In this document: positions 45,796 through 60,235 of the stretch, one piece after another
How positions within the stretch are numbered: position 1 is the first letter of the stretch
How the letters are laid out: every line of letters starts with the position of its first letter
From: Mikania micrantha
Lineage: Eukaryota > Streptophyta > Magnoliopsida > Asterales > Asteraceae
Length of the DNA stretch: 64,000 nucleotides
Direction: 5' to 3'
NCBI GenBank assembly: GCA_009363875.1
Contig: CM018691.1
Coordinates: 44,265,399-44,329,398 of the forward strand
Made by a program: the position numbers and the translations under genes
The notes under the pieces: model-generated
The model's database searches: none
Told to the model about the DNA's origin: nothing
The model's input: the letters and a program-made list of their open reading frames with translations, nothing else

Positions 45796-46884
45796 ATGCT
45801 ATAAACTTGTATGCTAAAGCTATTGGCCATGGCAGAACATACTGATTTGGCCTCTCAGTGCTTGCCATAGGGTGTTCTTCATAGTTGGGACTTGATGGAA
45901 CAGACCGTCGGCCTCTCAGTGCTTGCCATAGGGTGACCTTCATTGTCAGGACTTGGGGAAAACAGACTGTTGGCCTCTCAGTGTTTGCCATACAGTGATT
46001 CCCCATCATCCTCTCACGGTTGTGATATGTGACTAGGATGATTCTGGTTTTCTTTAGTTGATTTTGTGTCATCTTAGAAATCCTTTATCAAAACCCTGAA
46101 GTTGCTAATCACATCTAGTTCCGATATGGATTGATACTAGATTCCTTAGGGCGTCCAGTTGTCCACAAAGGTAACTCTCAAAGTTAGACTTGCTGATGCT
46201 ATTGTGTGCATGCTGAAAACTTATAAACAGAATGCTAAAGCTATGATGGGAATGGGATTGGATGGTAGGTAAAATGCTTAATTACCACTAACAACAATGT
46301 CTTATGTGGTTTAGCATGTGGTGGGATGGCGTCTAGGCGGGTTGTAGGCTCGACCATTTCATATGCCCTATATATAAGCATACCGAATTGGATATTACAG
46401 GAGATGTTAAGGAGATTAAGGTTGTTACCGAAAAGGTTTGCTAAAGCTATTTTTCAAATACTAAAACCATATGAACTCACCAACCATTGTGTTGACTTTG
46501 TTTTCTTACATGCTTTCTCAAGTGATGCACAGGAATAAGCTAAGGCTAAGGATTTCATGCTAGGATGCCCAGTTAGAAGACCTAGTAGATTTTGGAAAGC
46601 ACATATTTTGTTCATGGTTATGAATCACTTTTGACATCTTGTACAGCTACAAGATAGTAAACTATTGATTCTTTTGATAGGTTTACTTGGTTAAATTATC
46701 AAACATTACAATTGTAATTTAACTTTGTAATCCTAGTTTAATGCTATATTGTGCTTTAGTTATTCTCAATGTTGATGCTATGTAAACAATCTGATCATCA
46801 CGATTATCATCTCACGATATCACGCCCCAGGAGCCTTCCGCCCGACGGGGAAGTCGATCCAACCCGCCGGCTCGAGGTGTGACA
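45607..46884 (+). repeat. 3' LTR remnant of deleted gypsy element
   Basis: Collinear with 42535-43635, including three ggcctct.a.tg.ttgcc blocks (45719, 45849, 45911, with a fourth at 45973). It ends GGTGTGACA at 46884. It carries an extra segment at about 46345-46500 (gccctatatataagcata) absent from 43255 but present, inverted, in the solo LTR near 54530-54570. Confidence 0.85.
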
Positions 46885-46889
46885 TACAC

Positions 46890-47017
46890 ATAAACGAAGA
46901 AAGTAATGTTTATGTGTAATAATGATATTTAATAAAAGTAAACAAAGATTTGGATTGATCTTGGAGGATTTATACGTGTTACCGCAATAAGAGTGGGTTA
47001 ACAAAGGAACCATCTCC
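46890..47017. mobile_element. partial MITE, same family as 36987
   Basis: Only the right arm survives (accgcaataagagtgggtta followed by acaaaggaaccatctcc). It is cut on the left by the LTR ending at 46884. Confidence 0.65.
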
Positions 47018-47033
47018 TATATATATGTATATA

Positions 47034-47225
47034 GGAGGATGTTCAAATAAAAACCAATGTAAGTTAAGAACTAAAACAACCATTTCTAGCCACAAGTTTG
47101 AAGGGTATAAAGGTAACTTCCCTTATTTTCAAGGGAAATTACTTTTACACCATTCAAAATTTGTGGCTATAAATGTGGTTATTTTAGTTCTTTACAATTT
47201 GTTGGTTCTCATTAGAATGAATCCC
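47034..47225. mobile_element. MITE with about 90-bp terminal inverted repeats
   Basis: The arms ggaggatgttcaaataaaaa and its diverged complement ending gaatgaatccc match in order, including gaactaaaacaacc / ggttattttagttc and tagccacaa / ttgtggcta. The whole element is essentially a 192-bp hairpin between TA-rich joints. Confidence 0.88.
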
Positions 47226-47243
47226 TATATATATATATATAAA

Positions 47244-48131
47244 GGAGGATGGAATTCTTCATAACCCATCAAAAATGAACTAAACCAGTAACCATTATCC
47301 AATGGTTAATTTTAAAATGTAATTGTATAGGATCATGCCATGTGTCATATTTCATTTTTTAATAAGCAAGGGTATTCAAAACATTTTGTTACCAATTAAA
47401 AAGCTAGTTTAAATATGGTGGTGACAAATTTTACCATCTAATATATTTTAATAAAGTTAATTTTTTATATAAATTTTACCTCCTCTTTTTTTAAACATTC
47501 ATAACTTTTTTATAACATATTATTTTTTTTTAAAATTGAATCATTATACTCATCTTATTTTTCTCTTTAATTCCGTTATAGTCTCAATATAGGGTGTGAG
47601 AGAGACTAAAATAAACAAAAAAAAACGATAACCGAACTGAAACCGAAAGAAACGAAAACCGAATGGTTCATAATAACTAAAACCCAAATATGTCGTTTTT
47701 GATTTTGGTTTTTGCCAAAAATTGAACCAAACCAAACCGAACCGAGTACATCTATAGTTACAATGAAGTAAGTATGGAGCATCTAAAAAAAACTAGCCGA
47801 GACTATAAAAGAATTAAAGATAAAAATTAGACGAGTATAATAGTGCAATTTTTTTAAAAAATAATATACTATATAAAATTCATTAATGTTTAAAAAATAG
47901 TGGGTTTATTTAAAAAATTATATTTATTAAAATATATTATAAAGTGACACTTGTTATTACCATATTAAATCTAGCTTTTTGAGTTATTACAAAATGTCTA
48001 AAATACCCTCACATATTAAAAAAAAGAAAAATGACACGTGACACGATCCTATGCATTTACATTTTGAATTAACCATTGGATGATAGGTAACGAGTTATTT
48101 CATTTTTGGTGAGTTTTCTTTAACCTTCTCC
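47244..48131. mobile_element. TIR element (888 bp), non-coding
   Basis: Arms of about 105 bp (47244-47350 and 48028-48131) share atccaatggttaatt, ataggatc and tgtgtcat / atgacacg in inverted order. The 680-bp core is AT-rich without a transposase. It contains a segment rich in accgaa/gaaccaaacc (47640-47745). Both ends abut TATATATA joints. Confidence 0.85.
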
Positions 48132-48147
48132 TATATATATGTATATA

Positions 48148-48400
48148 GGGGATGGTTCGAATGTTAACCCTTCCTTATTGCGTTAATTAAATAACTACAT
48201 CTTATTACTTTGGTTCCTACATTAAAATAAATTTACAGGTATATGTTTTTTCTTATTTTTTATATTAATGTAAGTGAGCCCTACATTAATTAAAAAAGAA
48301 AAAAAATACCCTTTAGATTACTTTAGTGTAGGTCCCAAAGTAATAAGATATAGTTGTTCGGTTAACGCAATAAACATGGGTTAATATTTGATCCCCTTCC
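48148..48400. mobile_element. MITE, second full copy of the 36987 family
   Basis: Terminal arms match those of 36987-37251 in order (ttaaccc...ttgcgttaa, aataactacatcttattact; right arm aagtaataagatatagttgt, taaacatgggttaat). Diverged, with no ORF. Confidence 0.88.
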
Positions 48401-50977
<2,577 letters not shown>

Positions 50978-51394
50978 TGTTGGATTCGATTCCATTGATT
51001 CAGATTTAAACATGAACACGAAATCAGTAAGTAATATGAGATTAGATGAAACCTGTGAATCCAATGACTGTGTTGTTGATTCATGACATGATGATTGAGA
51101 CGAATCTGATCGGGTTCCCATTTAGGGTGTACGATTAGGATGGGTTTAGGAGAGCTTGATGAGAGGTCACGAATTCGCTATTGTGAGGAAAAGATGATTG
51201 TGATGTTAAGTAACCTAATTATGAGACATTTATCTCTTATTTATATGTACACCCAAGGGGAAACCCTAATTAGGACATTAAGGATAATTACGTCCATCAA
51301 GTAATCACCTATCTAAATGGGTATTTAAATAATTGATCAATTAGATAAATAATCATGAGGGCCATAAATTATATTTAATTATTTATTTCCAACA
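50978..51394 (-). repeat. 3' LTR of complete copia element (417 bp)
   Basis: Plus-strand ends TGTTGGATTC and TTTCCAACA. It is about 92% identical by eye to the LTR at 61385. It starts right after TCTTT. Confidence 0.95.
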
Positions 51395-51408
51395 TTCTCC
51401 CATTTGGC
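51395..51408 (-). other. polypurine tract
   Basis: CCAAATGGGAGAA on the minus strand abuts the LTR start. About 300 bases separate it from the pol stop at 51705. Confidence 0.8.
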
Positions 51409-51704
51409 CAAGTGATTATTAATTATGAGCATTAAATAAGTCTGTAGATTGATAACAATCATTTTAGTTCTAAATAGTAATCATAGGAGAGAAATACAGT
51501 CATTGAATCAGTTATTCAATTCAAGACCCCCATTAATCATACTACAATACAAATTTAAAACTTAAGTTAGGATCAATTAACAAGTAAGCCCTTTAACGAA
51601 TGATTTATGTTAGTGTCTATATGTCATTAGGCATGCATAAACATATATTTAGAGACAAACAAATTAAATAAGTGAGGAAATTTCAATAATCATAAGTAAG
51701 TACA

Positions 51705-53970
51705 TTATGCAGTAAGGTCTTTAGATAAGCGCATCTTCGAAACATGTTCTTCGAATTTCTTAGGAGGGAGACCTTTAGTCATTGGATCCACAAGCATAAA
51801 TTTAGTACTTATATACTCAATACAAAGATTATTTTCCACAACTCACTCGCGAACGAACAAGTACTTTGTATCAAGATATAAACCAGCACCGGTCAAACTG
51901 TTACTGTTCGAGAATTCAATGGTCTAAAGATAGAGTTAACGAATTTGAGTCTAGCGATAAGGTTTCTCAACAACATTCCATGACAAGTTGCGTTGTACAC
52001 TGCAACATATTTAGCCATCATAATTGAGGTTGTTGTAAGCTGCTGCTTATGACTCTTCCATGAGATCGGTCCGCCTGCTAACATAAATATGTACCCGAAG
52101 TGGATTTCTTGTCATCTTTACATTTAGCAAAGTCAGAATCAGAGTAACCAACCACTTCCAAATTATCACATCTCCTATAAGTCTGTTTGTAGTCTTTTGT
52201 CCCTTGAAGATATCGAAGTACTTTCTTAGCTGCTTTCCAGTGATCAAGGCCAGGATTAGTTTGATAACGGCCAAGCATTCCAGCAATGTAAGCGATATCA
52301 GGAGGAGTACATACTTGAGCATACATAAGGCTCCCGACTACTGATGCATAAGGTATCATTCTCATTTGCGCCTGTTCAGCCTCAGTGTTCAGACACTGAA
52401 AGGAAACGAAGACATCTCCTTTAACTACTGCAGCTACAGAGGGAGAGCAGTGTTGCATGTTGTAGCGTGAGAGGACCCGTTCAATGTAAGCCTTCTGAGA
52501 TAAACCCAAAAGTCCATTGAACCTATCTCGGTGTATTTCGATGCCATTAACGTAAGAAGCCTCTCCAAGATCCTTCATGTCTAAATTATGAAAAAGTAAG
52601 CGCTTCGACTCATGCAACATATCTAAGCTATTACTTTCCAAAAGAATGTCATAGACATAAATGAAAAGTATAGTAAAGTTGCTCCCACTCATCTTGGGGT
52701 AGGTGCATTGATACACCTGATTCTTCAGGAAACTGTACTTCTTCATCACATCATCAAATTTTAGATACCATTGACGTGAGGCTTGCTTCAACCAGTGTAT
52801 GGATTTCTTTAGCTTGCAGACTAAATGCTCTTGACCTTCAGGCATGAAGCCCTCACGCTTTTTCATGAACACGTCTTCATACAAGTCGCCATTTAGGAAA
52901 GCAGTTTTGACGTCCATCTGATGCAGCTCTGAATAAAAATGAGCTATGAGGGCCATCACGATCCTTAAAGAAATCCTTTCGAGAGACAAGAGAGAAGGTC
53001 TCTTGATAGTCAATTCCCTCTTTCTGAGTGAAACCTTTTGCAACCAATCTTTCTTTGAAGCATTCAATGTTCCCATTTGGATCCAGTTTTGTTTTGAACA
53101 CCCATTTACATCCTACGGGTTTTACTCCGCTGGGTACTTCTACCAAATCCCAAACATCGTTTTTCTTCATGGAATCAAGCTCATCAGTCATAGATTTCTT
53201 CCATTCAGAAGACTATTCACTAGTAATGGCTTCATGATAAGAGGTAGGATGAGTAAACTTTCCGGCATCCATTTCAGCTTCAGTCAGGTAGGTTACATAA
53301 TCATCAAAGTTAGTAGGAACTTTAGGCCTAGATGACCTCCTGAGTTGATTAGAGGGTTCAGCATGGCTGGTATTGTATTGATGTTTATTAGATGAGGTGC
53401 CTTCATTCTCGGTAACATTTGGAGTCGTAGTAAGTCCCGATTGTGTCGGATTTGGTGCTGTGAAGTTCGGAGTAGCATGGTGTACAAGAGGAGTAATCAG
53501 AGGTAAGTTAGTCGATGAGTGTCTTCCCCCCACATCTTGTACTTCTTGCTAATCAGAATCCGGATTTTCGCTGCTCCCACTAACCGTAGAATCCTCAAGG
53601 ACATGAGCATGCTTTTTTTCTACAATTCGAGTGACATGTGAAGGACAATAAAATCTATAACCCTTTGAGTGATCGGGATACCCGATGAAGTAACATGTAA
53701 CAATTTTCATGTCAAACTTGTTTAAGAAGGGATTATAGAGTTTAGCTTCGGCAAGACAACCCCATACTTTCATATATCTAAGACTTGGTGTCCTTCCTGT
53801 CCAAAGTTCATATGGAGTTTTACGGACATATTTCGAAGGAACTCTATTGAGTATATGAACTGTTGTCTTTAAGGCCTCCGTCCAGAGGAATGAGGGTAAA
53901 TCTGAGTTGGCTAACATACTGCGCACCATGTTCATTAGGGTTCTATTTCTCCTTTCAGCAACACCATTTT
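51705..53970 (-). pseudogene. pol: copia integrase C-part-RT-RNase H, broken
   Basis: Continues integrase from the insertion point (GVAERRNRTLMNMVRSMLAN) through the YELWTGRTPSLRYMKVWGC and FIGYPDHSKGYRF segments. A linker (RRSSRPKVP) leads to RT (NDVWDLVEVP, GCKWVFKTKLDPNG), which is broken by a frameshift near 53060-52980. RT continues from HQMDVKTAFLNGDL. The catalytic YVDD reads YVYD (near 52655), so RT would be inactive. RNase H starts at YSDSDFAKCKDDKKSTSG, shifts frame near 52080 and runs to the usual end (DPMTKGLPPKKFEEHV) with stop TAA at 51705-51707. Missing parts lie beyond the nested LTR. Confidence 0.93.
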
Positions 53971-56874
53971 TGTCACACCCCGAGCCGGTGGGCAGGATCG
54001 ACTTTCCCGTCGGGCGGAAGGTTCTCGGGGCGCGATATCGCTTGATAATCATAATGATCAGATTGTTTACATGACACATGATATATAAATGAGAAATGCT
54101 AAATGACAGGGATATAGAATCGCGAAGTTAAATTACATTGTCATGTTCATAATTTAACTAAGTAAATCTACTCAAAACGAATCATAATGAAGTTATCTTG
54201 TATCTACACAAGATTTGCAAAAGATGATTCATTCTTACGTCATTCAACATATGCACTACACAAAAGTAAGCTAGGTCTTCTAAAAGTCCTCTAGCTTATG
54301 TCCTGATGCTTGGTGACTAAACCTGTTCGTCACCTGAGAAAAACATGCATTTAAAACAAAGTCAACACTAGGTTGGTGAGTTCATAGGTTTAGTAATTGA
54401 AAACCATTGATATGTTATCACACACAATCACAATGTCATACAAAAGTCTCATTGATATTTGTTCATTTGCCTCACACAATGGCCTTTCCATAGTTATACT
54501 TACAAGTAGAATTTCATCCCATCAAGTATGCTTATATATAGGGCATACGAAAGGGTCGAGCCTACAACCCGCCCAGACGACATCCCACCACATACCCAAC
54601 ATAATTCAACACAACTTGCAACACAACTATGGATACACATTTCTATATCACATGTGTTCGTCCCATTTGATATTCACCCATGAAGTTGTGTTCATCACCC
54701 AATGTGTTATATGTAGAATAATAGAATATGAGGGATTAAAGTCATCAAACCGAAGTGTTGATGAACCCTCAATGTTTAAAGGAAATTAGATTTATTAAAT
54801 CATATCCTTGTTATTATTCTCTCGCTTGTGGGGTTAACTGTAATTCACTAACAATAATAGAAGTGATAGTTAACCTATTGATATTGATTTCACCTTGGAA
54901 TGCATAGAGCCTAAAAGGAATCCATTGTGATCCCCACGTAATCAGATCACAATGCATCTGATTTACCTCTATCGCATTTTCGTTCCCATTGATTCATTTC
55001 CTTCAAAGAAACTATTACCAGTAATGTGACGTGAGAGAAAATCAATTCCTCAGTCTACCAGCTAATAGAATCAAAGGATTAATTACAATTAGTTTCTGTG
55101 GATTAATATCACCATGTGTCGTTTACCAAACCTGACTGATGCAGCCCTGTTACGGGTCATACGTTACCGGCCAATGATAAATACGATCAACGTACCAACC
55201 TCACTCGCCGGCGGTTTGTCAAACCTATGGTACCACTACATTATCGTCGGTTTAGTCGCACTAAATTAACTAGTAAACGATTCTTTATGAGGGACATACG
55301 ACTGGACATGAATTCATGAACAGATGATTGTTGTGATATAATACAACAGGCTTAACTTGTAATTATTGATGATATTCTCCAATGTTATTGTCTCAATGTT
55401 ACCTGTTCTCAGTGTCATGTGTTCTCATGGTTTTTAACAATGTGTTATAAGAATGTATCTTATTACACGATTTAGTAAATGTGGTTAATGATATTATCAT
55501 CATGAAATTATGTTATCATGATTATCATTCTTGTTATCACTTGTAATTGTCTTATGTTTTCACATTATTATCTCATTGTGAATAACGAAGTGTTACAAGA
55601 TAAAATCTAAAATACACTTATGTTGTTTCAGTGATTGGATGATATCAGGAAATTATGTTATCATGACATCATCCATGATATGTTATATTGGTATAATAAA
55701 AATAAAATGAACACAATGCTATGATCTCTAGTCTTTAACATTGTCTCATAAGATCTCATCTTATCATACAATGTTGGCATATGTGAGGGATAACATCTTG
55801 AAACTATGTTATCATGATGTCATCCTTGATATCCCATGTGATTGTCTCAAATGTTGTCTCAATGTTATGTATTCTCAATGATTTTAACCACGTGTTATAA
55901 GAGCTCGTTTTATTACACAATCTTAATAAATGTGGTGAATGATGTCATCATGAAATCATGTAATCATGAGCATCACTCTTGTTGCCCCAATGTTATAAAC
56001 CCGTTGTTATGAGATCTAGCCTTGATGCATTGTGTCATTCATTTTGATGGGATGGTATCATGAGGCTATGTTATGATTCACACAAGCATACATACAATGA
56101 TAAGCGATAATAAAGATACAACAATATTATCTAAATCATAGTATAATTGAAATAATTGAAATGTTGTACTAAAACCTTTAAGTAAATAAAAGATTTAGCA
56201 TGATTCTCAGCCCCGAGATTTGAAATCAGTTAAGATTAGAAAAGGGGCATATGAACTCACCTTGTAGTTGTTGTGGTTGACTAAGTATAAGCAAGAATGC
56301 ACGCGCTCTTTTTTGTACTTGATGTAGTTTTCACGATCCTGTATTGATTTCACGTTGTTTGTAACTTATGAGTATAAGTCTTTGCTTGTATGTGTTTGTG
56401 GGTGTTAGCCCTAAAGTTGTCTAACACTCGTAGGTCCTTGTTTATCAATCGGCCTTGGTTTGCATGTGATGAATTATACTAACACTTAGTCAATTAGATT
56501 GAGTTTAGCATATCGTTTTAGTTGTGATTAAAGACTTAGTCTTTATAACCTTTGTTTGCCTTAAACCCATTCTTGAAAATGCAAAACCTTACCATGGTAT
56601 GGTTGTTAATGGTATTGATACGAACTTAGTAAATCAACCTAAGTATAAACTTAGGTTTATAGTTTAAGATCATGCATGTTGTCTTTGTTAACCTTGAAAT
56701 AATTGCTACATAGTTAATAATTAACCATACAACAATCCTTGTAAAAACTTAATGTTTTAAGTTTTGTGAAGTTCCTTAAACCACACCCATTACCACCTTT
56801 GTAGTAAAACCATCCAATTCCCATGCATGGTATCCATAAAATTTTTTTTATGTGTTTGTTTACATTATTGGGTT

Positions 56875-57290
56875 AAGTGGGCCGAACCAATAACATGCGT
56901 CGAATCACATGGGCCGATCGAATGGACTTAGGTCGAATGATGGTGCTTGGGCCGAATGGTGATGTGGTGGCCGAATTAAGGTGGTCGGCCGAATGAGTGC
57001 CTAGGCCGATTCAAGGTGGTCCGACCGAAGGAAACTTGGCCGGATAAGATGGTTCAAGCGAACGGGGTAACATTGGCCAAATAAGGTTGGTGTGGTTGAC
57101 ATTCGACCAAATGGTAGTGATGACTGAAAGAGAGTCTGAAAATGTGGGTTAACCGAATGAGGTGGCACCAGGGAGTCAATCGGCCAAGGGTTGGTTCGGT
57201 CGGCTGGCACATGCGGCCCATGGCCTTTCGGCCAGGCCAGCTTCTTCCTCCGGCCGAAGCAGTCCCTTCGGTAGGCTGTAGCTGGGCGCA
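56875..57290. repeat. cluster of GGCCGAATGG words in solo LTR
   Basis: About fifteen copies of GGCCGAAT, GGTCGAATG, CATTCGACC and related half-words in 400 bases lie just downstream of the promoter on the minus strand. Same vocabulary as 40690-41045. Confidence 0.88.
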
Positions 57291-57682
57291 CCCAGCTTGT
57301 TCCAACTAGGTTCCTAGCCAAGATCAATGGTTTTTTTCGGTGATGGTGAGTGCTAGGGCTGGTTTTTGTGGTGCAAGGTTTGAGTAGAAGGGTGTTAACC
57401 GGCTAGGTCATGGGGTTCGAACAAAGAGAGGTGAAAACCCTAGTTTCCGTGATTTTCAAGCTCAAATACCTTGGTTTCTGGTGGTTTTTGCTCTAGATCA
57501 GCTGTACTTTCGTGTAGAGGATGATTATAGCTTCGATTTGGCACCAAGATCACGCGATTTCATCAGGTATTGAAGGAGATCTATGGATTTGAAGTTTGAA
57601 ATTTTTAGAGAGAGAGTTCCGAGATTTTGAATGTAGAGAGAGAGAATGGAAGAAGTAAATGAGGTAGTTGGTTCATTTAGTG

Positions 57683-57690
57683 TATTTATA
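57683..57690 (-). promoter_or_regulatory. TATA box of solo LTR
   Basis: gggtataaatacac on the minus strand, followed by a leader with cattctctctctctac. This orients the LTR. Confidence 0.65.
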
Positions 57691-58488
57691 CCCCGAGGGT
57701 GTTCGGGTTCGTTTCGTTTGCTCGGTTTCCGTCTTCGTTGCGCTTCCGGCACGTAACGGGCATAATTTATAAATTAAAATAAAAATAGTTTTATCTTTAG
57801 GTTTTGAAGGTGATTATTCCTAGTAAATATTTTAATTCATTTTCCTTAAATTATTTTATCGGAAACATTTATTTTAAAGGTTTCATCAGATCGTGCCACC
57901 TTCGAGCGTATTCGTTTGAATCGTCACCCGAACGAACACGACGATGGTTTCACTTTCTGATTTTTGTTTTCTACTTTTCAGTCATCATTTCAGAACTTTA
58001 AACTCATAGATATGTTCATGTGAATCGTCACCCATGCAAACACACTGTCAGTTCGTTATTCTGAAACGATACTATACTTATATGTTATGTTGTATTTCCT
58101 CACTGACGGACTCAACTAACTTTCATGTTTCCACATTGTTAACTTGAATTCACATTGTTTTCATACTGATTTATTGGCCATCTTATTCTTGTCAATTATG
58201 GATATCAGATCGCAACCGATATGTTCTTGTTATTTGTTTGTACACTGTTGTGTCTCTTGATTTGCTGTATTAACTGTACTTCAGTTTTCACTTAACTACA
58301 TACAACTATTGTTTATCGTGAGTTGTTGTACTTACGATATTTAAGTTTTCACTTAAACACGTACAATTGTTGTTTGTTATCTGAGTTCTGTTGTCACACA
58401 CTGTTTACACATTGTATTTACACACAGTAAATAGTAAAAGTACATGTACAGTACGGACTTGCCGGACTATCAGGTACTGGATGTCACA

Positions 58489-60235
58489 ATTTTGTTGAGC
58501 AGTACCGGGCATGGTGTATTGCTTCACGATCCCCTGGCCTTTACAAAACTCATAAAATGGACTAGGAGCCTGACCCGCATCAGTATGTCTACCATAATAT
58601 TCACCTCCTCTATCTTATCTCACAACTTTTATTTTAAGATTTAGTTGATTTTCAACTTCAGTTTTATAATCTTTAAAAGTTGTAAGTGATTCAGATTTGT
58701 CCTTGATTAGATACAAGTACATGTAACGAGAATAATCATCAATAAAAGTGCTAAAAGAAGTTTGTCCAGTTATTCCAGAAATGGTGGAAGGGCCACTAAT
58801 GTCAGTGTGAATAATTTCTAATAAATTAGAACTCCTAGTGGCACGTTTCTTAGTTGCTGTTGTCATTTTACCTTTAAGGCATTTGACACATGTTCCAAAA
58901 TCAATGAAATCAAGAGAAGGTAAAACTTCATCCTTCACAAGTCGAGATAGGCGATCCCGTGAGATGTGGCCAAAACGTTGATGCCACAACATGGATGAAG
59001 TTTCTAAGTCTCGTTTTCTTTTAGTCTTTGTTGAGTTCTCGTTAATGTTATTTGACAACAAAGATCTAAAGAAATCATCATCTAGTTCTAATTTATAGAG
59101 ACCACCGTCCAGAAGATCGGTATCAAATACTTGAGAATTAGAACTAATAGTAAGTCTGCCATTACCATGAGAAACATAAAAACCATCCATGTCTAACTTT
59201 GGTCCTGATACAAGATTCCTAGAAATTTCAGGAATATATAAGGTATGATAAAGTTTAATACATAGACCGGTTTTCATTATTAATTCTAAGGTTCCCACGG
59301 CAGCAATATATAGTTCCTTTCCATCCCCAAGCTTAAGCGTTCTTTAGTTTCTTTCTAGCCTCCGGATTGTAAGGAATCCCTTAGTAGAATTGGCCACATC
59401 AACCATAGAACCAGAGTCAAACCACCATGTATTAGTTGTAACATTAAAATTAAAGGTCTCAATTATCATATTAAGATAATTACCTCTCTTAACCGGCCAT
59501 TCCTTGAAGTTAGGGCAATCTTGTGCTTATGTTCTAACTTTCGGCAGAACTTGTATTAATGCTTGCCATTGGAATTGTTAGAGCTACCTTAGAAGCTTCC
59601 CCGTGAGTATTTTTCTTCTTTTTCTTCGAACTAGTAGCCATTAGGTAAGCAACATGTGGTTTCTCGAGCATCTGACGCTCTTCCCCTTATACGCACATGA
59701 CAATCAACTCGTTCATCATCCACTTCTCAATCTGAGTATTGTAGTTGATCTTCAAAGCCTCATAAGATGCAGGAAGAGAAGTCATAATGAAGTGAACCAA
59801 GAAACCATCATTGATCTCCATGTCTAATCACTTAAGTGTACAAGCCATGTCGTTCATCATCACGATGTGCTCATGAATGCCACTGACTCCCTCATACTTA
59901 GTAGACACCAGTTTCATGATCAGGGTGCTAGCATGTGCCTTGGAGGTTCCTTTGAATTGCTCCTCCACATAATTAAGGTAAGCCTTGGCATTAGCCAAAT
60001 CAGGAATCGCTCCTCTGATGATTGAGCTGATAGAGTTCTTGATGAACATTAGAGCCATCCGATTAGCCTTCTCCCATTTCTCATGCAGCAACTTAGCTTC
60101 AGCAGTGCTCTTGTCAGTGAGGGCAGGAGGTGCAGGATCTCTCAATGCATAATCAAACTCAGTAATCCCAAGGGTAAGCATCAGTGAATCTTTCCAAGCA
60201 GAGTAATTCGCATCGGTAAGGGTTTCAATTCCCAT
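58489..60235 (-). pseudogene. gag-pol: copia gag-protease-integrase N-part, broken
   Basis: ATG at 60235 opens gag (NYSAWKDSLMLTLGITEFDY, later HASTLIMKLVSTKYEG). Stop TGA at 59828, then the frame continues (EINDGFLVHFIMTSLPASYE). The zinc knuckle keeps FCRKLEHKHKDC but has lost spacing. The protease has WWFDSGS with the catalytic Asp. GAG-pre-integrase (59298 onward) has LVSGPKLDMDGF, the HQRFGH zinc ligands and CVKCLKGK. The integrase core shows IHTDISGP and FIDDYSRYMYLYLI, then a TAA at 58615-58617 where a Ser is expected, then DRGGEYY to the insertion point at 58494. The remainder is at 53970 and below. Stops and frameshifts lie mostly in 59820-59300. Confidence 0.93.

Larger units (their letters stand above)
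40331..46884 (+). mobile_element. gypsy element with deleted LTR/internal junctions
   Basis: A plus-strand element: LTR (40331-43635), a partial pol beginning mid-RT (43644), and the 3' part of the same LTR family (45607-46884). The left LTR lacks its last bases (GAGGTGTGACA is seen only at 46874-46884) and is joined straight to RT. The pol C-terminus is joined straight into the middle of the right LTR. Primer site, gag, protease and most of RT are gone. Confidence 0.8.
53971..58488 (-). repeat. solo gypsy LTR (4.5 kb), target duplication ATTTT
   Basis: Plus-strand ends TGTCACACCCCG and GGATGTCACA, flanked by ATTTT on both sides (53966-53970 and 58489-58493). On the minus strand a TATA box (57683-57690) precedes a CT-rich leader. 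It splits the integrase frame exactly between its Gln-Asn and Gly-Val-Ala-Glu codons. It is the same family as the LTRs at 40331-46884 (shared gtcgggcggaag terminal block). Contents: long AT-rich tracts with repeated 'atcatgatgtcatc' themes (55320-56060), the GGCCGAATGG cluster, no coding sequence. At 4.5 kb it is unusually long. Confidence 0.95.

Noticed and set aside
46326..46538. 70-codon plus-strand frame in the LTR
   Set aside because: It lies in LTR sequence shared inverted with the solo LTR at 54.5 kb, with no conserved protein.
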